Source: Pseudomonadota bacterium (GTDB lineage Bacteria > Pseudomonadota > Gammaproteobacteria > Burkholderiales > Burkholderiaceae_C). From it: DNA of 64,000 bases. The position numbers and the translations under genes were made by a program. Shown here piece by piece: positions 1-10,350 of this stretch (positions are counted from its first letter, which is position 1; the number at the start of each line of letters is the position of its first letter). The notes under the pieces were generated by a model. The model was not told where the DNA came from. It did no database searches and saw only the letters and a program-made list of their open reading frames with translations. Location of the stretch: NCBI GenBank assembly GCA_963205335.1, contig CAUJIM010000017.1, positions 52,198 to 116,197 on the forward strand, in the 5' to 3' direction.

Positions 1-667
1 GCTGTTCGCGTTGGCCACGCTGCTGCTGGCCATGGTGCACTGGCTCAGCCTGCACGCGCGCGGGCGCATGGGCTGGCGCTGGCACGGGCCGGTCACGCTG
101 GCGCAGTTGCTCACCATGGCGCTGGTCGCGCTGTCGCTGTTCGGCTTCAACCGCGACAGCGCGTGGGACGTCTGGGCGGTGTACTTCTTCGGCGCCTACG
201 GCATGGGCATGCTCGCCCATTGGGGCGTGCATGCGGCGAGCCCCGGCCGGGCCGCCGGCTGGGCGGGGCTGATCGCCGCGTTCACGCTGTTGGCCCTGCT
301 GCTCGATTGGCGCGACCGGGTGCTGCTCGCGGGCGCCACGGCGCTGTTCCTGATCGCCGCGCTGCGCACCAGCGCGGCGGCGCGCTGCCTGGACTGGGCG
401 CCGCTGCGGCGGCTGGGGCGCATCTCGTACTCGGTCTTCCTGGTGCACTTCGGGGTGTGCCTGCTGGTCAACGCGGCGGTCGCCACCTGGTGGCCGCAGT
501 CGCTGCCCGCGGCCGCGGCCGGCATGGTGCTGGCGTACGGCCTGTCGCTGCTCGCCGGGCGCGTGCTCTACGAGGCGGTGGAGCGCCGCACCCACACCTG
601 GCGCACCTCGCTGCGCTGGCAGGCCGGGCTGGTCGGCGCGGGGCTGGCGACGGCGCTGCTGTCCTGA
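1..667 (+). CDS. acyltransferase family (acyltransferase 3-like) membrane protein, C-terminal part, truncated by window edge
   Basis: ORF 11..667 open at the left edge; multiple hydrophobic helices and a terminal 'ISYSVFLVHFGVCLLVN' acyltransferase-3-like motif. Confidence 0.75.
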   Translation, partial: LFALATLLLAMVHWLSLHARGRMGWRWHGPVTLAQLLTMALVALSLFGFNRDSAWDVWAVYFFGAYGMGMLAHWGVHAASPGRAAGWAGLIAAFTLLALLLDWRDRVLLAGATALFLIAALRTSAAARCLDWAPLRRLGRISYSVFLVHFGVCLLVNAAVATWWPQSLPAAAAGMVLAYGLSLLAGRVLYEAVERRTHTWRTSLRWQAGLVGAGLATALLS

Positions 668-685
668 ACCAGCCGCCCCGCAGCC

Positions 686-1093
686 TCAACGATGCAGCTC
701 GCCCGCGCTCTCGGGCTGCCAGGCGATCGCGTCCACGCGCACCGTGACCTGCCCGGTCGGGCTGGGCATCTGCAGCTCGTCGCCCACGCTCAGGCCGAGC
801 AGGGCGATGCCCACGGGCGCGAACACCGAGACCTTCTCGCTCGAACCGTCCATGTCCCTGGGGTAGACCAGCTGCAGCGTGCTCTCCTTGCCGGTTTCGA
901 GCAGGGTGAAGCGCACCGTCGAGTTCATCGTCACGACGTTGGGCGGCATGTCCTTGGGTTCGAGCACGTCGGCGCGGTCGAGCTCCGCCTCCAGCGCCTC
1001 GCGGCCGGCAAACGCGCTCCCGTCTTTCTCCAGCAGCGTCTGCAGGCGCTCGAAGTCGAGGGAGGAAACGGTGATCTTGGGTTTGCGTGCCAT
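686..1093 (-). CDS. rnk: nucleoside diphosphate kinase regulator / GreA-GreB C-terminal domain protein (Rnk-like)
   Basis: 135 aa with 'NSTVRFTLLETGKESTLQLVYPRDMDGSSEKVSVFAPVGIALLGLSVGDELQMPSP', typical GreA/B C-terminal domain. Confidence 0.8.
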   Translation of the reverse strand: MARKPKITVSSLDFERLQTLLEKDGSAFAGREALEAELDRADVLEPKDMPPNVVTMNSTVRFTLLETGKESTLQLVYPRDMDGSSEKVSVFAPVGIALLGLSVGDELQMPSPTGQVTVRVDAIAWQPESAGELHR

Positions 1094-1302
1094 GGCGGGA
1101 TATTCCTGTCAAAAATTTCTTGTCGGCACGTGGGGGAGCGTACAGACGGACAAAGGCCCGGGCAACAGGGTTGTCCGGGCCGATGCGTCGCGGGGCGGCT
1201 CGAGCCGACGTGCAAGGCTGCCATTGTGCCGGCGAACCGGCGCCGTGCCAAGCGATACCGCAGCGCGGCGCAGTGGCTTGCCTTTGGCGTGGCATGCATG
1301 AA

Positions 1303-1322
1303 TACTGTATATTAAAACAGTA
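1303..1322. promoter_or_regulatory. LexA (SOS) box TACTGTATATTAAAACAGTA
   Basis: CTGT-N8-ACAG palindrome with flanking TA/TA, 20 bp upstream of the radical SAM gene start at 1342. Confidence 0.8.
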
Positions 1323-1341
1323 TTAAAAATGGCCGCCGTAC

Positions 1342-2451
1342 ATGCCTTCCCCCACTGCGCCTCGTGCTTGCCTGCAGCCGATCAAGGGGCGCGGCAGCGC
1401 CTCGCGCATCGCGCACCGGTTCGAGGCCGATGCGCGCGAGGCCTTCGACGACGGCTGGCCCGGGCCGGACGATGCACAGGCACCGCCGGCGCCGCGCACC
1501 GAGTGGCGCTGGGAAGACGCGCGCAGCGCGCTCACCCGCAATGACTCGCCCGATATTTTCTTCGAGCGGGCCGTCAACCCCTATCGCGGCTGCGAGCATG
1601 GCTGCGTCTATTGCTACGCGCGCGTCACGCACAGCTACCTGGGGCTTTCGCCGGGGCTGGACTTCGAGACCCGCATCGTCGCCAAGCGCAACATCGCGGC
1701 GCTGCTGCGCCGGGAGCTCGCGCGGCCCGGCTACGTCCCGTCGGTGGTCAACATCGGCTCGGCCACCGATTGCTACCAGCCGCTGGAGCGCGAGCTGCGC
1801 CTGACGCGCTCGCTGATCGAGGTGTTGCGCGACGCGCGCCATCCGTTCGCGCTGATCACCAAGAGCAGCGGCGTGGAGCGCGACATCGACCTGCTCGCGC
1901 CCCTGGCCGGGCAGCGCCTGGCGGCGGTCTGCCTCACGGTGACGACGCTCGACGCGCGGCTGGCGCGCCGGCTGGAGCCGCGCGCCGCCGCGCCCTGGCG
2001 GCGCCTGCGCACCATCCGCACGCTGGTGGACGCGGGCATTCCCGTGGGCGTGAGCGTGGCGCCGCAGATCCCTTTCCTCATCGTCGACATGGAGCAGGTC
2101 CTGGCCGCGGCCGCCGATGCCGGGGCGACGTCGGCCTTCTACAGCGTGCTGCGCCTGCCGTGGGAACTCGATCCGCTGATGCGCGAGTGGCTGGCGCTGC
2201 ACTACCCCGAGCGCGCCGCACGGGTGCTCGCGCGCACCCGGGAGCTGCATGGCATCACCGGGCCGGGCGACGGACGGTTGTACCGCAGCGACTTCGCCAC
2301 GCGCATGAAAGGCACGGGGCCGTGGGCCGATCTGCTGCGCCAGCGCTTCGCCAACGCGTGCGCGCGGCTCGGGCTCAACCGCGAACGGCTGGTGCTCGAT
2401 ACCTCGCGGTTCCGCCCGCCTGCACCCGCGGGACAGGGCGTGCTGTTCTGA
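1342..2451 (+). CDS. PA0069 family radical SAM protein (spore photoproduct lyase-related)
   Basis: 369 aa with CxxxCxxC 'RGCEHGCVYCYAR' and 'GSATDCYQPLE', typical of the family. Confidence 0.88.
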   Translation: MPSPTAPRACLQPIKGRGSASRIAHRFEADAREAFDDGWPGPDDAQAPPAPRTEWRWEDARSALTRNDSPDIFFERAVNPYRGCEHGCVYCYARVTHSYLGLSPGLDFETRIVAKRNIAALLRRELARPGYVPSVVNIGSATDCYQPLERELRLTRSLIEVLRDARHPFALITKSSGVERDIDLLAPLAGQRLAAVCLTVTTLDARLARRLEPRAAAPWRRLRTIRTLVDAGIPVGVSVAPQIPFLIVDMEQVLAAAADAGATSAFYSVLRLPWELDPLMREWLALHYPERAARVLARTRELHGITGPGDGRLYRSDFATRMKGTGPWADLLRQRFANACARLGLNRERLVLDTSRFRPPAPAGQGVLF

Positions 2452-2487
2452 ACCCGCGGTTCGGCCGGCGGCCGGTAGGCATATGGT

Positions 2488-3423
2488 TCATGCTGCCAAC
2501 GCCACGGCCTCCTTGTCGTGCATCGTCTGCACAAGGCAATCGCCGAAGTCCATGAGCAGTTGTGTGCGCGGCGCGCCGGACCGCGTGATCTCGTAGAAAC
2601 CCATCCGGACCCTGGGATGTGTCAGCGGCCGCAGATTCACGCGATAGCGGTGCGCGACCGCGCTCACGAACGACGGCAGCACGGCACAGCTCGGACCCAG
2701 TTCCACTATCGATAGCGCTGTGTGCAGTTGCAAGAACACCTGAGGTAGCGACTGTTCCACGCCGACCTCGCGCAAGCGCGCATCCACTAATTTCTGGATG
2801 GGGTTGTTCGGCGGCAGGCTCAGCAGAGCAATACCTTTGAGTTCGTTCCAACCGGCCGCAGTTCGCTGCCCGTCCGCACTGCTTGCGAGGATCAGCGAAG
2901 TGTGCAGCAGCAGTGTGCGCCGCAATTCTCTGGATGCGTCCATGAAAACGCCAAAACCGGCGTCGAGCTCTCCAGCCCGGACGCCAGCGTGGATATTGGC
3001 ACGGTCCAGGTCGCGTACGGTGACCTGGACGCCGGGGTGGCTGCGCGCGAATATTTGGCAGACCTCGGGCAATACCGAGGAGGCGATGAAGGGCGTGGCG
3101 CCTATGACCAGGCGGTGGCTCTCGGCAGAGTTGAGTTCGCCGAGCGAGACAGCGGCGGTATCCAGATCAGCCAGCACGCGGGCGGCTACCGGCAGGAAGA
3201 CCTGGCCGTGCGGCGTGAGTGTCACCGAGCGGGTCGTGCGCTCGAACATGCGGCAGTCGAGCTGCTGCTCCATGTCGCGAACCATGCCGCTCAGGCCTGG
3301 CTGGCTCATGTGCAGTTCTTCGGCAGCGCGCGTGAAGCTGCCGGTACGGGCGATGGTTGCGAACGCACGCAACTGCCGCATGGACAGGCTGAGCGGCGAC
3401 GGTGAGCGAATCATTGATGGCAA
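2488..3423 (-). CDS. LysR family transcriptional regulator
   Basis: N-terminal HTH 'LRAFATIARTGSFTRAAEELHMSQPGLSGMVRDMEQQLDCRMFERTTRSVTLTPHG'. Confidence 0.92.
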   Translation of the reverse strand: MPSMIRSPSPLSLSMRQLRAFATIARTGSFTRAAEELHMSQPGLSGMVRDMEQQLDCRMFERTTRSVTLTPHGQVFLPVAARVLADLDTAAVSLGELNSAESHRLVIGATPFIASSVLPEVCQIFARSHPGVQVTVRDLDRANIHAGVRAGELDAGFGVFMDASRELRRTLLLHTSLILASSADGQRTAAGWNELKGIALLSLPPNNPIQKLVDARLREVGVEQSLPQVFLQLHTALSIVELGPSCAVLPSFVSAVAHRYRVNLRPLTHPRVRMGFYEITRSGAPRTQLLMDFGDCLVQTMHDKEAVALAA

Positions 3424-3543
3424 ATGGAAATGAATTCATCGGATTTTGCAACTTTACTAATCGATCTGGTTGACGTGCAATACCGCTTGGCCACTGTGGC
3501 GGGCTGCACGTTGCGCGCCGCGGGCCCTTCTTATTTCAGCGAG

Positions 3544-4536
3544 ATGTCTTTCATGCCTTTGAAATCTTCCACCATCCTGCGGCGGCGCCTGCTGCTTGGC
3601 GCTGCCTTGACTGCCTGTGTACCGTTGCCGGCCTTTGCCCAGGCCGATTACCCGAACCGGCCGATAACGATCGTGGTGCCGTTCCCCGCCGGCGGGCCTA
3701 CGGATGCCAGCGCCCGCCTGTATGCCAAGGTGATGAGCGAAGCCATCGGCCAGCCGGTTGTCATCGACAACCGGGCTGGCGCTGCCGGAACCGTAGGCAG
3801 TGCCTACGTGGCGCGTGCGGCTGCCGACGGATACACCTTGCTGTGGGGAGGCACGAGCACGCTGGCTGTGGCGCCGGGGCTCTACAAGAAGCTGACATAC
3901 GATCCCGCTTCGTTCGTGCCCGTGGGCATGGCTTTGCGCGGGCCGCTGATGATTGCGGCTTACCCTGGCAGCGGGGTTGCCTCGCTCAAGGAGTTGGTGG
4001 CGACAGCGATGCAGCGCAACCTGACCGTGGCGACCGCGGGCTCGGGCTCCATTGGCCACCTTGCGACCAAACTGCTGGAAGAGGTTGCCGGGATTCCTCT
4101 GACGCACGTGCCCTACCGTGGCGGCGGTCCCGCGTTGAACGACGCCTTGGGTGGCCAGGTCAACCTCATCTTCGACACGGCTGCGGCGCTTGCGCCGCAC
4201 GTGAAGTCGGGCAAACTGCTGGCACTGGCGGTCACCGGTACGCATGCGTATGCGCCGATACCGGAAGTGCCGACCGTGAAGCAGGTGCTGGGCAAGGACT
4301 ATGAAGCCTATTCGTGGTTTGGCCTGGTGGCGATCAAGGGCACGCCCGAGCCGGTGGTGCATGCGCTGATTGCAGCCTTCCAGAAAGCGGCACAGTCGAG
4401 CGAGGTGCGCAGCCAAATTGCGCAGCAGGGTCTGGAGCCCGGGCTGCCCACGACGGAGCAGTTCGGGGCGGTGATCGATACCGATTACAAAAAATGGTCG
4501 AGCATCGTTGCGCGGGCCAAGGTGCAGGCAGATTGA
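3544..4536 (+). CDS. Bug family tripartite tricarboxylate transporter substrate-binding protein (TctC-like)
   Basis: signal peptide followed by 'YPNRPITIVVPFPAGGPTDASARLYAKVMSEAIGQPVVIDNRAGAAGTVGS'; start could also be 3553. Confidence 0.92.
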   Translation: MSFMPLKSSTILRRRLLLGAALTACVPLPAFAQADYPNRPITIVVPFPAGGPTDASARLYAKVMSEAIGQPVVIDNRAGAAGTVGSAYVARAAADGYTLLWGGTSTLAVAPGLYKKLTYDPASFVPVGMALRGPLMIAAYPGSGVASLKELVATAMQRNLTVATAGSGSIGHLATKLLEEVAGIPLTHVPYRGGGPALNDALGGQVNLIFDTAAALAPHVKSGKLLALAVTGTHAYAPIPEVPTVKQVLGKDYEAYSWFGLVAIKGTPEPVVHALIAAFQKAAQSSEVRSQIAQQGLEPGLPTTEQFGAVIDTDYKKWSSIVARAKVQAD

Positions 4537-4552
4537 CCGGCTGGGATACCGC

Positions 4553-5749
4553 ATGAAACAGCAGATATTGATTGCCGGTGCGGGCATCGGCGGGTTGGCT
4601 GCTGCCCTCGCTCTGCTGCGCGATGGCCACGACGTAACGGTGCTGGAGCAGGCCGCGAGGCTTGGCGAAGTGGGTGCGGGCCTGCAACTGAGCGCCAACG
4701 CCACGCGCGTCTTTACGTTGCTGGGCATCGATGACGCAGTGCATGCGGTTGCCAGCGTGCCCGTGGGCAAGCAGGTGCGATTGTGGAGCACGGGGCAAAG
4801 CTGGAAACTCTTCGACCTGGGCCAGCAGTCAGTTGCCGAATACGGCCACCCCTACTACACGCTGTATCGGCCTGACCTGCATGCCGTGCTGGCGAACGCC
4901 GTGCGGGCGCTGAAGGCCGATGCCATCGTACTGGGCGCCCGTTGCACCGGCTTCATCAACGATGAAGACGGTGTCACGCTCGAGCTGGAGGATGGACGCA
5001 CCCTCCGCGGGAGCCTGCTGGTGGGCGCGGATGGCGTGCACTCCCGCATTCGGCAAGGCCTGTTCGGGCAGGACTCGCCCGTGTTTTCGGGCTGCCTGGC
5101 GTGGCGCGGCGTGATCCAGGCCGCGCGGCTGCCCGAGCACCTGCGCACGCCGGTGGGCACCAACTGGATCGGCCCCGGCGGCCACGTCATCCACTATCCG
5201 CTGCGGCACAACGAGTTGGTCAACTTCGTGGGCGTGGTCGAACGCAGTGACTGGACCGTCGAGTCCTGGACTGCTGCCGGTACTACCGAGGAGTGCTTGC
5301 GCGATTTCGCCAACTGGAACGAAGACGTACACACGCTGATCCGCGCCATCGAGATGCCGTTCAAGTGGGCGCTGATGGGGCGCGAACCCTTGCAGCAGTG
5401 GAGTAGCGGGCGGGTCACGCTGCTGGGTGACGCCTGCCACCCCACCTTGCCGTTCCTGGCCCAGGGGGCCGGCATGGCGATCGAAGACGGTGCCATGCTG
5501 GTGCGCTGCCTGCGCGAGACGCAGGATCCGGTTCATGCCTTGCGCCGCTACCAGGACGCACGTGTGGAACGCACCACGCGCATCGTGCGAGGGTCTGCCG
5601 CCAATACCGAGCGCTTCCACAACGCCGCGCTGGCATCGGCCGCGGGTGCGGTGGAATACGTGGACCGAGAATGGAGCGAGGCGCGGGTGCGGGAGCGCTA
5701 CCACTGGCTGTTCGAGTATCAGGTGGACCGGGTGGCACTGCCGGCTTGA
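4553..5749 (+). CDS. FAD-dependent monooxygenase (salicylate / 3-hydroxybenzoate hydroxylase-like)
   Basis: GxGxxG 'ILIAGAGIGGLAAALALLRDG' and 'VTLLGDACHPTLPFLAQGAGMAIEDGA' flavoprotein hydroxylase motifs. Confidence 0.9.
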   Translation: MKQQILIAGAGIGGLAAALALLRDGHDVTVLEQAARLGEVGAGLQLSANATRVFTLLGIDDAVHAVASVPVGKQVRLWSTGQSWKLFDLGQQSVAEYGHPYYTLYRPDLHAVLANAVRALKADAIVLGARCTGFINDEDGVTLELEDGRTLRGSLLVGADGVHSRIRQGLFGQDSPVFSGCLAWRGVIQAARLPEHLRTPVGTNWIGPGGHVIHYPLRHNELVNFVGVVERSDWTVESWTAAGTTEECLRDFANWNEDVHTLIRAIEMPFKWALMGREPLQQWSSGRVTLLGDACHPTLPFLAQGAGMAIEDGAMLVRCLRETQDPVHALRRYQDARVERTTRIVRGSAANTERFHNAALASAAGAVEYVDREWSEARVRERYHWLFEYQVDRVALPA

Positions 5750-5800
5750 AACCGCCGGCGGGGCCCCGCCGTGCCGGTGCGTTCTGTCGCGGCCGCGGGT

Positions 5801-6667
5801 CTATGCCGCGGCCAGCTGCGCCGCGTGGTGCCGCAGGTGGTCGTCGATGAAGCTCTGGATGAAGTAGTAGCCGTGGTCGTAGCCGGGCTGCCGGCGCAGC
5901 GTGAGCGGCTGGCCGATGTGCTGGCACGCGGCTTCGAAGGCCTCGGGGAGCAGCTGCTTGTCGAACAGGAATTTGTCGGCCATGCCCTGGTCGATCAGGA
6001 TGCCGCCGGGGTAGGGCGCCTGTGCCTGGCGCTGCATGAGCAGCGTCGCGTCGTGCTGCGCCCAGCGGACCTCGTCGTCGCCCAGGTAGCCCTTGAACGC
6101 CTTTTGGCCCCAGGCGCACTGCGTCGGGTGGCTGATGGGCGCGAAGGCCGAAAGGCTCTTGAACTTGCCGGGGTGGCGCAGCGCCAGCGTGAGCGCGCCG
6201 TGCCCGCCCATGCTGTGGCCGCACAGCCCCAGGCGCGTGGTGTCGATGGGCAGCGACACGCCCACGAGCGGCAGCAGCTCCTGGAGCAGGTAGCTTTCCA
6301 TGCGCCAGTAGCGCGCCCAGGGCTCCTGCGTCGCGTCGAGGTAGAAGCCCGCGCCGACGCCGAATTCCCAGTCCGCCGCTTCATCGGGCAGGTTGGCGCC
6401 GCGCGGGCTGGTGTCGGGCGCGATCAGCGCCAGGCCCAGCTCGGCGGCCATGCGCTGCGCGCCCGCCTTGATGAGGAAGGTCTCCTCGTTGCAGGTCAGG
6501 CCGGCCAGGAACAGCACCGCAGGCACGCGCCGCCCTTGCACCGCCTGGGGCGGCAGGAAGACGCCGAACTTCATCGGCAGGCCGATTTCGCGCGAGGCGT
6601 GCCGGTAGCTGCGCTGCGCGCCGCCGAAGCAGGCATGCACGTCTTGCAGTTCGAGCAGTGCGGACAC
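5801..6667 (-). CDS. fghA: S-formylglutathione hydrolase
   Basis: 288 aa esterase with 'GLCGHSMGGHGALTLALRHP'; adjacent to class III ADH. Confidence 0.93.
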   Translation of the reverse strand: MSALLELQDVHACFGGAQRSYRHASREIGLPMKFGVFLPPQAVQGRRVPAVLFLAGLTCNEETFLIKAGAQRMAAELGLALIAPDTSPRGANLPDEAADWEFGVGAGFYLDATQEPWARYWRMESYLLQELLPLVGVSLPIDTTRLGLCGHSMGGHGALTLALRHPGKFKSLSAFAPISHPTQCAWGQKAFKGYLGDDEVRWAQHDATLLMQRQAQAPYPGGILIDQGMADKFLFDKQLLPEAFEAACQHIGQPLTLRRQPGYDHGYYFIQSFIDDHLRHHAAQLAAA

Positions 6668-6681
6668 CTGTGTTCTCCTGT

Positions 6682-6718
6682 ATTGATAGCTGCTGGCGCT
6701 TTATGGACAAGCGCTAGA
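6682..6718. repeat. dispersed palindromic repeat, copy A
   Basis: TTGATAGCTGCTGGCGCTTTATGGACAAGCGCTAG; reverse complement matches the AAGCGC-N-GCAGCTATCA core of the other copies. Confidence 0.7.
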
Positions 6719-6736
6719 GGGTGATTCCGTTCAAAT

Positions 6737-7894
<1,158 letters not shown>

Positions 7895-7931
7895 CTACTG
7901 TAGGCCATGCGCGCCCGGCCTGCCCATGAAA

Positions 7932-7953
7932 AAGCCCGCCGGGCAGCGGGCTT
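7932..7953 (-). terminator. intrinsic terminator downstream of gltA
   Basis: AAGCCCGC-loop-GCGGGCTT followed on the minus strand by a T-rich run. Confidence 0.75.
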
Positions 7954-7974
7954 CGGTGCGGCGGGGCAGGGGGA

Positions 7975-9291
7975 TCAGCGCTGCGCGACCGGCTTGACGT
8001 TGCGCCGGGCGGCGCCGACGTACAGCTGGCGCGGGCGGCCGATCTTGTATTCCGGGTCGGCGATCATCTCGTTGAGCTGGGCGATCCAGCCGACGGTGCG
8101 CGCCAGGGCGAAGATGCCGGTGAAGAGCTTGACCGGGATGCCGATCGCGCGCTGCACGATGCCGGAGTAGAAGTCGACGTTCGGGTAGAGCTTGCGCTGC
8201 ACGAAATAGTCGTCCTCCAGGGCGATCTTCTCGAGCTTCTTGGCCAGGGCGAACAGCGGGTCGTTCTCCAGGCCCAGTTCGGCCAGCACCTCGTTGCAGG
8301 TTTCCTGCATCAGCTTGGCGCGTGGGTCGTAGTTCTTGTAGACGCGGTGGCCGAAGCCCATCAGCTTGACGCCCGAGTCCTTGTCCTTGACCTGTTCCAT
8401 GAACTCGCCGACCTTGGCGATGCCGCCGTTGGCCTGGATGTGCTCGAGCATGTTCAGGCAGGCCTCGTTGGCGCCGCCGTGGGCCGGGCCCCAGAGGCAG
8501 GCAACGCCCGCCGCGATGGCCGCGAACGGGTTGGTGCCCGAGCTGCCGCACAGGCGCACGGTGGAGGTGGAGGCGTTCTGCTCGTGGTCGGCGTGCAGGA
8601 TGAAGATGCGGTCGAGCGCCTTCTCCAGCACCGGGCTGACCTTGTAGTCCTCGCACGGGGTGCCGAACATCATGCGCAGGAAGTTGCCGGCGTAGGACAG
8701 GTCGTTGCGCGGGTACATGTAGGGCTGGCCGACGCCGTACTTGTAGGCCATCGCCACGAGCGTGGGCAGCTTGGAGATCAGGCGGATTGCGGCGATCTCG
8801 CGGTGCTCGGCGTTGTGGATGTCGGTGCTGTCGTGGTAGAAGGCCGAGAGCGCGCCGATCAGGCCGGTGAGCACTGCCATCGGGTGCGCGTCGCGGCGGA
8901 AGCCCCGCAGGAAGAACTGCATCTGCTCGTGCACCATGGTGTGGTTGATCACGAGCTTGTGGAAATCGGCGCGCTGCGCCTCGTTGGGCAGCTCGCCCTT
9001 GAGCAGCAGGTAGCAGGTGTCGAGGAAGTCGCACTGCGTGGCCAGCTGCTCGATCGGGTAGCCGCGGTAGAGCAGCTCGCCCTTCTCGCCGTCGATGTAG
9101 GTGATGGCCGACTGGCACGACGCGGTCGAGAGGAAACCGGGGTCGTAGGTGAACATGCCGGTCTGGCCGTAGAGCTTGCGGATGTCGACGACGTCCGGGC
9201 CGATCGTCCCGTGGTAGACGGGAAGCTCCACACTGGGGCCGCCGTTGTCGAACGACAGGGTTGCTTTGTGTTCTGCCAATTGCATGTTCAT
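7975..9291 (-). CDS. gltA: citrate synthase
   Basis: 438 aa '[19 protein letters not shown]' and '[11 protein letters not shown]' citrate synthase motifs. Confidence 0.97.
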   Translation of the reverse strand: MNMQLAEHKATLSFDNGGPSVELPVYHGTIGPDVVDIRKLYGQTGMFTYDPGFLSTASCQSAITYIDGEKGELLYRGYPIEQLATQCDFLDTCYLLLKGELPNEAQRADFHKLVINHTMVHEQMQFFLRGFRRDAHPMAVLTGLIGALSAFYHDSTDIHNAEHREIAAIRLISKLPTLVAMAYKYGVGQPYMYPRNDLSYAGNFLRMMFGTPCEDYKVSPVLEKALDRIFILHADHEQNASTSTVRLCGSSGTNPFAAIAAGVACLWGPAHGGANEACLNMLEHIQANGGIAKVGEFMEQVKDKDSGVKLMGFGHRVYKNYDPRAKLMQETCNEVLAELGLENDPLFALAKKLEKIALEDDYFVQRKLYPNVDFYSGIVQRAIGIPVKLFTGIFALARTVGWIAQLNEMIADPEYKIGRPRQLYVGAARRNVKPVAQR

Positions 9292-9334
9292 CTCGGTTTT
9301 CCTGGTTGGTGTGGCTGGTGTGGCAATGGGGGCG

Positions 9335-9625
9335 TCAGCCGCCGGACGGGCGCCTGCGCACTTGCGCGAGCACGGTTCTGACTTCCGGGGTGTCGATGTC
9401 CGGCGCGGGTTCGGTGCGGCGCAGGAACAGGTCGAGCAGGTCGTTGTCGGGCAGCGCCATCAGGGCGTCGAGCCCGCGGGCCTGGCCTTCGTCGAGCCGC
9501 TCGCCGTAGGTGGTGAAGAAGCGTTCCAGGAACAGGTCGTTCTCCACCAGACCCCGGCGGCAGCGCCAGCGCAGCACGGAGACTGCGCGCGCGTCCAGCG
9601 GCGACGGAGCCGGCACGGCGGTCAC
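9335..9625 (-). CDS. sdhE: FAD assembly factor SdhE (succinate dehydrogenase assembly factor 2)
   Basis: '[19 protein letters not shown]' (RGxxE motif); GTG start overlaps the sdhB stop. Confidence 0.85.
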   Translation of the reverse strand: MTAVPAPSPLDARAVSVLRWRCRRGLVENDLFLERFFTTYGERLDEGQARGLDALMALPDNDLLDLFLRRTEPAPDIDTPEVRTVLAQVRRRPSGG

Positions 9626-10323
9626 AGCGCGCGGTGGGCCATCAGCTCCTTGATCTTGCCGATGGCGCGGGTCGGGTTGAGGTGCTTGGGGCACACGTCG
9701 ACGCAGTTCATGATGCTGTGGCAGCGGAACAGCCGGTAGGGGTCTTCCAGGTTGTCCAGGCGCTCGTTCGTCGCCTGGTCGCGGCTGTCGGCCAGGAAGC
9801 GGTAGGCCTGCAGCAGGCCGGCCGGGCCGACGAACTTGTCGGGATTCCACCAGAACGACGGGCAGGCGGTCGAGCAGCTCGCACACAGGATGCACTCGTA
9901 CAGGCCGTCGAGCTCCTCGCGCTCCTCGGGCGACTGCAGGCGCTCGCGCTCGGGCGGCGGCTCGTCGTTGACGAGGTAGGGCTTGATCGAGTGGTACTGC
10001 TTGAAGAACTGCGTCATGTCCACGATCAGGTCGCGGATCACCGGCAGGCCGGGCAGGGGCTTGAGGACGATGGTCTCGGGCAGCGTCTGCATGTTGGTGA
10101 GGCATGCCAGGCCGTTCTTGCCGTTGATGTTCATCGCGTCGGAGCCGCACACGCCTTCGCGGCAGGAGCGCCGGAAGGCGATCGTCGGGTCTTCCTTCTT
10201 GAGCTTGAGCAGCGCGTCGAGGAGCATGCGCTCGTGCCCGTCGAGCTCGACCTGGTGGGTCTCCATGTAGGGCTTGGCGTCCTTGTCCGGGTCGTAGCGG
10301 TAGATTTTGATAGTGCGCTTCAT
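9622..10323 (-). CDS. sdhB: succinate dehydrogenase iron-sulfur subunit
   Basis: 233 aa with 'CREGVCGSDAMNINGKNGLAC' and 'CILCASCSTACPSFWW' clusters. Confidence 0.97.
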   Translation of the reverse strand: MKRTIKIYRYDPDKDAKPYMETHQVELDGHERMLLDALLKLKKEDPTIAFRRSCREGVCGSDAMNINGKNGLACLTNMQTLPETIVLKPLPGLPVIRDLIVDMTQFFKQYHSIKPYLVNDEPPPERERLQSPEEREELDGLYECILCASCSTACPSFWWNPDKFVGPAGLLQAYRFLADSRDQATNERLDNLEDPYRLFRCHSIMNCVDVCPKHLNPTRAIGKIKELMAHRAL

Positions 10324-10350
10324 CGTGATCTTCTCGTGTGGGTGGCCCGG

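Noticed and set aside
1163-1192. GGCCCGG...CCGGGCC hairpin upstream of rnk read as a terminator of an unseen minus-strand gene
   Set aside because: Hairpin is real, but there is no convincing gene upstream of it on that strand and the T-run is weak.
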